Positions 59,774 through 64,000 of a DNA stretch of 64,000 nt are shown here, in pieces. The DNA is from Streptomyces clavifer (lineage in GTDB: Bacteria; Actinomycetota; Actinomycetes; Streptomycetales; Streptomycetaceae): contig BMWJ01000003.1 of NCBI GenBank assembly GCA_014651175.1, forward strand, positions 310,001 through 374,000, in the 5' to 3' direction. How positions within the stretch are numbered: the first letter of the stretch is position 1; every line of letters starts with the position of its first letter. Both the position numbers and the translations under genes were made by a program. Below the pieces are notes generated by a model that saw nothing but the letters and a program-made list of their open reading frames with translations, was not told the DNA's origin and made no database searches.

Positions 59774-61108
59774 ATGGGCGTCGCGGGATCCTTCCCCGGC
59801 TTCGCGGGGAGGCCCCCCGGCCCGGTCATGGACCGGGACGAGGCGGACCGTGCGCTGGCCCGGCTCGGTGCGGAGCACGAGGCCATCGAGACCTCGCTCC
59901 TCGCCCTGCAGGACCATGCCGGCCGCCGGCTCCTGGAGGGCGCCGATCTGACCGGTGTCACCAAGGAACGCTGGGCTTCCGCCGAGCAGTCGATCGCGCT
60001 GCTCTGGGGGTACTTCGACGCCTACGCCGGGGCGCTGGCCTCGGCCCGTGAGATCCGGGCCAGGCGCCGCTACCCCGGCAGGGACGACCTGGCGGCCCTG
60101 ACCGAGCTGCTGCGCGGCGACGCCGTGACCGTGGCGAACACGGGAGCGGCCGGACCGGCCCCCGCCCTCGCGCCGGTGCGGCTCTCCGAGCGGTTCACCC
60201 TCGAGGAGCTGGTCGCCCGGATGAACGACCTGTACGCCCACTCGCTGGACATGGTCGTCGCCTCGGACTCGGTGTGGTCGGCGCTGCCCGCCCGGATAGA
60301 CCTGCTGGCCGCCGAGCTGCGCCGCACCCGCTCGCTGGCGCACTCCGTCGGTGTACGGCCCGGGGAGCACCCGGCCGGCGACGACCTGGAGTCGATCACC
60401 CAGGAGCTGACCACGCTGCGGGTGCAGGTGATCTCCGATCCGCTGGCGTTCTGGATGCCGGGCCCCGGCAGTGCCGCGCCCGGCGGAGGACGCCCCGACA
60501 CCACGCGCTACGACCGGGCGGCCCGCGCCCTGGAGGACGTGCGCCGGGAGATCGAGGCGGTGCTGGCGGTCCGGCAGGACGCCGAACAGCGGCTGGTCCA
60601 GCTGCGTGACCTGCTGTCGCGTGCGGACCGTACGCTCGCCGAGGCCCGTTCGGCGCGCGGCGAGGTGCTGGCGAAGATCGCCGCCTCGGAGGTGCCCGCG
60701 GTCAGCGGACCGGCGACCGCGTTGCAGGAGCGGCTGGCGACGGCGTCGGAGTACCGCAGGCACGCCCAGTGGAACCGGCTCTCACCGCTGCTGGACTCCC
60801 TGGAGCGGGAGGCCGAGGACGAACTTCTGCGCGCCCGGGAGTCGCTGACGTCCGTCACGGCGCCGCTCGCGGTCCGTGCGGAGCTGCGCGGCAGGCTCGA
60901 CGCGTACAGGGCGAAGGTGGCCCGGCACGGTCTGGCGGAGGAACCGCTGCTGATCGAGCGGTACGACGCGGCCCGCCGGATGCTGTGGAGCGCGCCGTGC
61001 GACCTGCGCGTCGCCGGACAGGCGGTGCTGCGCTACCAGCAGGCCGCCGCGGAACTGCTGACACCGCGCGACCGGGGCGAGTACGGCGAACAGGGGGAGA
61101 CGTCATGA
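59774..61108 (+). CDS. Helical/coiled-coil protein between glnH and pknG, unknown function
   Basis: A 444-residue soluble protein without TM segments or a signal peptide, rich in Ala, Arg, Glu and Leu, with long amphipathic helices (ARALEDVRREIEAVLAVRQD, LVQLRDLLSRADRTLAEARS, RRHAQWNRLSPLLDSLEREA). It is probably cytoplasmic. The ATG at 59774 follows GGAGAGG; ATG 59828 (MDRDEADRAL) is an alternative. Its last codons overlap the pknG start by 4 bp (ATGA), so the two are coupled and may form a complex. I recognise no family, and it has no counterpart in the mycobacterial glnX-glnH-pknG order as I know it. Confidence 0.8.
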   Translation: MGVAGSFPGFAGRPPGPVMDRDEADRALARLGAEHEAIETSLLALQDHAGRRLLEGADLTGVTKERWASAEQSIALLWGYFDAYAGALASAREIRARRRYPGRDDLAALTELLRGDAVTVANTGAAGPAPALAPVRLSERFTLEELVARMNDLYAHSLDMVVASDSVWSALPARIDLLAAELRRTRSLAHSVGVRPGEHPAGDDLESITQELTTLRVQVISDPLAFWMPGPGSAAPGGGRPDTTRYDRAARALEDVRREIEAVLAVRQDAEQRLVQLRDLLSRADRTLAEARSARGEVLAKIAASEVPAVSGPATALQERLATASEYRRHAQWNRLSPLLDSLEREAEDELLRARESLTSVTAPLAVRAELRGRLDAYRAKVARHGLAEEPLLIERYDAARRMLWSAPCDLRVAGQAVLRYQQAAAELLTPRDRGEYGEQGETS

Positions 61109-63864
61109 GTGCGCAGTGCCAGCGCCCCGCGTGCGAGGGCAGCTACGAGGACATGGGCGGCGGTGAGCTGTACTGCGACACCTGCGGGCTCGCGCCGGTG
61201 GTGTCCTCGACCGGCATGCTGAGCTCGCCGCCGACCGGGATCGCGGGCGGCGGCAGGACCGGCGGCCGGGGAAGCGACAGCACGTCGCGGAGCACGGGTT
61301 CGCGGGCCTCGTCGAGGTCCTCGTCCCGCTCCTCGACGTCCAGGCGCTCGGTCTCCGGACGGCTCTCCCGCTCGCTGTCCGGCGCCTCCACCTCCCGTTC
61401 GGTGTCGGTGGTCTCGGGGGGCACCTCGACGAGCTCTACCTCCGGGCGGGGCAGGCTGGGCGCGGGCCTGGTACTCGTCCCGGACGTGCCGCGGCCGGAT
61501 CCGCAGACCGCGGTGATGGCGAACCCGGAGGTCCCCGAGCGGAAGCGGTTCTGCTCGCGTTCCGACTGCGGCGCCCCGGTGGGCCGGGCCCGCGGCTCAC
61601 GGGCCGGCCGCACCGAGGGGTTCTGCACCAAGTGCGGTCACCCCTACTCCTTCGTGCCCAAGCTGCACGGCGGTGACATCGTGCACGGGCAGTACGAGGT
61701 GGCGGGCTGCCTGGCGCACGGCGGTCTCGGCTGGGTCTACCTCGCGGTGGACCGCGCGGTCTCCGACCGCTGGGTGGTCCTGAAGGGACTGCTGGACACC
61801 GGGGACCAGGACGCCATGGCGGCGGCCATCTCCGAGCGGCGCTTCCTCGCCGAGATCGAGCACTCCAACATCGTCCGCATCTACAACTTCGTGGAGCACC
61901 TGGACCAGCGGACCGGGTCGCTCGACGGCTACATCGTGATGGAGTACGTCGGCGGCAAGGCGCTCAAGGAGATAGCCAACGAGCGCCGGACACCGGCCGG
62001 GAAGCGGGATCCGCTGCCGGTCGAGCAGGCGTGCGCGTACGGGATCGAGGCGCTGGAGGCGCTCGGCCACCTGCACAGCCGCAACCTGCTGTACTGCGAC
62101 TTCAAGGTCGACAACGCGATCCAGACCGAGGACCAGCTCAAGCTGATCGACATGGGCGCGGTGCGCAGGATGGACGACGGCGAGTCGGCCATCTACGGCA
62201 CCGTCGGCTACCAGGCGCCGGAGGTGGCCGAGGTCGGCCCGTCCGTCGCCTCCGACCTGTACACGGTCGCCCGGACCCTCGCGGTGCTCACCTTCGACTT
62301 CCAGGGGTACACGAACGTCTTCGTGGACTCGCTGCCGGACCCGGACAACATCGACGTCTTCCGGAGGTACGAGTCGTTCTACCGGCTGCTCGTCAGGGCC
62401 ACGGACCCCGATCCGGCACGGCGGTTCGCCTCGGCCGCCGAGATGTCCGAGCAGCTGACGGGTGTGCTGCGGGAGGTGGTGGCGCTGCAGACGGGGCGCC
62501 CGCGTCCGGCGCTGTCGACCCTGTTCGGTACGGAACTGCGGGTGACGGACACGCTGCTGTTCGCGGAGCTGTCCGGCGAGGTGTCGCAGCTCGGCGCCCG
62601 CAGCGCTCCGGCGGGCCGCTTCGGACGCCGGAGGAACCGTGCGGCACCGGGCGCGGCGCCCCTGCCGCCGAGCCCGGTGGCGACGGCGCACGCTGCACCG
62701 TCGGCCCCCGCGTCGTACGCCCCGGCCCCCGCGTACAGCGCTCCGGGCGCCGGTCCGCTGAGTACCCCGGACACCCATGTCCGGGGTGGCACAGGCGGCG
62801 GTGCGCTCGGCGCGACCGGGTACGCGCCGCCCCGGGCGGCCGTGCCGGCCCCGCGTTCGGAGGTCCCCGCCCAGGGGCCGCCGCCCGTCGCGCACACCGG
62901 TGACGTCCCCCGGCTCGCTGCCTTCGACGCGCGGGCGACCTCGCTGGCCCTGCCGGTCCCCCGGGTCGACGCCAACGACCCCAACGCCGGGTTCCTCGCC
63001 GGGGTGATGACGTCGGCGCCCGCCGAGCTGGTCTCCGCGCTGCAGGCCGTGCCCGCGCCCTCGCTGGAGACCTGGCTGCGCGAGCTGCGCGCCCGGCTCG
63101 AGATGGGGGAACTCGACGCGGGGGTACGGGCCTTGACGACAGTGGAGACACAGCATCCGGAGGACTGGCGGGTCGTCTGGTACCGCGGGGTCACCTCGCT
63201 GGTGACCGGCGACAAGGAGAACGCGGCGCTGTCCTTCGACGCGGTGTACGACGCCTTTCCCGGCGAACCCGCGCCCAAGCTGGCACTGGGCATCTGCGCG
63301 GAGGTGCTGGGCCAGCTGGACAACGCCGCCGAGTACTACCGTCTGGTGTGGGCGACCGACCCGGGCTTCGTCAGTGCCGCGTTCGGCCTGGCGCGGGTGC
63401 AGATCGCCGCCGGTGACCGGGCCGGGGCGGTACGGACGCTGGAGTCGGTACCGGAGTCGTCGATCCACTACACGGCGGCACGGGTGGCCGCGGTGCGGGC
63501 ACGGCTGCGGGCGCGTGCCCCGCACGAGCCGCTGATCGACGACCTGACCGCCTCGGCGGACCAGGTGACGGCACTGCGGGACTACGGCCTGGACGCGGTG
63601 CGCCGTGAACGGTTGTCGACCGAGGTGCTGGGTACGGCACTTGACTGGGTACTCTCCGGTAGTCCCACTGCTCAGCCGCCGGGCCCGGCCTCCCCCGCAG
63701 CCGCGGGGCCGAGGGCGCTGCTCGGCAGCGAACTGGACGAGCAGGGCCTCAGGTTCGGCCTCGAACGCTCGTACCGGATGCTCGCCCGGCTCGCGCAGCG
63801 GGGCGACGAGAGGATCGAACTGGTGGAGCGGGCCAACCGTTTCCGCCCCCGGACCTGGGTGTGA
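61105..63864 (+). CDS. pknG: PknG-family serine/threonine protein kinase with extra N-terminal zinc ribbon
   Basis: A 919-residue soluble kinase (mycobacterial PknG is about 750). Order: a zinc ribbon with Cys5, Cys10, Cys24, Cys27; a Ser/Arg/Thr-rich linker (about 51-117); a rubredoxin-like module with Cys150, Cys155, Cys174, Cys177; a kinase domain about 187-460 (LAHGGLGWVYLAVDRA, LLYCDFKVDNAIQTEDQLKL with catalytic Asp, IDMGAVRRM in place of DFG, YGTVGYQAPEVAEV); a Pro/Ala-rich linker; and a TPR-like C-terminal domain. ATG 61105 overlaps the upstream stop. Confidence 0.92.
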   Translation: MSAQCQRPACEGSYEDMGGGELYCDTCGLAPVVSSTGMLSSPPTGIAGGGRTGGRGSDSTSRSTGSRASSRSSSRSSTSRRSVSGRLSRSLSGASTSRSVSVVSGGTSTSSTSGRGRLGAGLVLVPDVPRPDPQTAVMANPEVPERKRFCSRSDCGAPVGRARGSRAGRTEGFCTKCGHPYSFVPKLHGGDIVHGQYEVAGCLAHGGLGWVYLAVDRAVSDRWVVLKGLLDTGDQDAMAAAISERRFLAEIEHSNIVRIYNFVEHLDQRTGSLDGYIVMEYVGGKALKEIANERRTPAGKRDPLPVEQACAYGIEALEALGHLHSRNLLYCDFKVDNAIQTEDQLKLIDMGAVRRMDDGESAIYGTVGYQAPEVAEVGPSVASDLYTVARTLAVLTFDFQGYTNVFVDSLPDPDNIDVFRRYESFYRLLVRATDPDPARRFASAAEMSEQLTGVLREVVALQTGRPRPALSTLFGTELRVTDTLLFAELSGEVSQLGARSAPAGRFGRRRNRAAPGAAPLPPSPVATAHAAPSAPASYAPAPAYSAPGAGPLSTPDTHVRGGTGGGALGATGYAPPRAAVPAPRSEVPAQGPPPVAHTGDVPRLAAFDARATSLALPVPRVDANDPNAGFLAGVMTSAPAELVSALQAVPAPSLETWLRELRARLEMGELDAGVRALTTVETQHPEDWRVVWYRGVTSLVTGDKENAALSFDAVYDAFPGEPAPKLALGICAEVLGQLDNAAEYYRLVWATDPGFVSAAFGLARVQIAAGDRAGAVRTLESVPESSIHYTAARVAAVRARLRARAPHEPLIDDLTASADQVTALRDYGLDAVRRERLSTEVLGTALDWVLSGSPTAQPPGPASPAAAGPRALLGSELDEQGLRFGLERSYRMLARLAQRGDERIELVERANRFRPRTWV

Positions 63865-63866
63865 AG

Positions 63867-64000
63867 ATGTCACAGATCCATGAGCAGGCCTCCTTGCCGG
63901 GATGCCCCGGCTGCGAGGAACCCCTGGAGTCGGGCGACCTGTTCTGCGGTGCGTGCGGGTACGACCTCTCGGCCGTGCCCGCGCCCCCCGGCGACCGCCC
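63867..64000 (+). CDS. Zinc-ribbon protein, start only (truncated by window end)
   Basis: Forty-four codons are visible, starting at ATG 63867, 2 bp after the pknG stop. The sequence has CPGCEEPL and FCGACGYDLS, a four-cysteine zinc ribbon like the N-terminus of PknG, then a Pro-rich stretch. From memory such genes next to pknG in streptomycetes encode a PP2C-type phosphatase or related regulator; the visible part cannot decide this. Confidence 0.75.
   Translation, partial: MSQIHEQASLPGCPGCEEPLESGDLFCGACGYDLSAVPAPPGDR

Overview
This 64 kb window is high-GC DNA with actinobacterial codon use, frequent GTG starts, purine-rich ribosome binding sites and long GC-rich hairpin terminators. The content and order (valS, clpX, clpP2, clpP1, tig, rpiB, sodF, asd, two pepN genes, malQ, a csnR-K type operon) match, from memory, a core-chromosome stretch of Streptomyces. 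I see no insertion sequence, prophage, integrase, CRISPR array, rRNA operon or replication origin.

Layout. 1-8.7 kb: valS (3' end outside the window), a Pro/Gln-rich membrane protein, then the minus-strand proteostasis group clpX, clpP2, clpP1 (with a ClgR-like box upstream) and tig, followed by tRNA-Pro(TGG) and tRNA-Gly(TCC). 8.7-15.2 kb: a small membrane protein, an AT-rich leader in front of a membrane acyltransferase, a SpoT-like HD hydrolase divergent from a CPA2-type antiporter, a membrane SpoIIE-type phosphatase, nei and rpiB. 15.4-23.2 kb: three paralogous amino-acid permeases with bioY among them, a Vat-like O-acetyltransferase, and a Tat-exported glycerophosphodiesterase preceded by a hairpin that includes its ribosome binding site. 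23.2-31.7 kb: sodF with a Nur-like box, a PLP decarboxylase coupled to a GPH/MFS transporter, a mycothiol-nitroreductase-like DsbA-fold protein, pepN copy 1 and an AbiEi-like protein. 31.9-45 kb: a large secreted subtilase, asd, a DUF1203 protein, pepN copy 2, allantoicase, a LysR regulator, a small membrane protein, malQ and a 96-residue tandem-repeat protein abutting malQ.

45-57 kb concerns amino-sugar use: a secreted GH84-like glycosidase, an HNH protein and an MscS channel on the way, then a six-gene operon (ROK repressor, lipoprotein, two permeases, GH4 glycosidase, kinase) resembling the chitosan-oligosaccharide csnR-K operon, with a promoter and a palindromic operator in front of it.

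57.3-64 kb is the most interesting part: a four-TM sensor, an exported amino-acid binding protein, an undescribed helical protein, a PknG-family kinase with an extra N-terminal zinc ribbon, and the start of another zinc-ribbon protein. This looks like an enlarged version of the mycobacterial GlnX-GlnH-PknG amino-acid sensing module.

Functional calls come from reading translations and remembered families; no database search was run. Start codons were chosen by ribosome binding site and family N-terminus and are flagged where doubtful.
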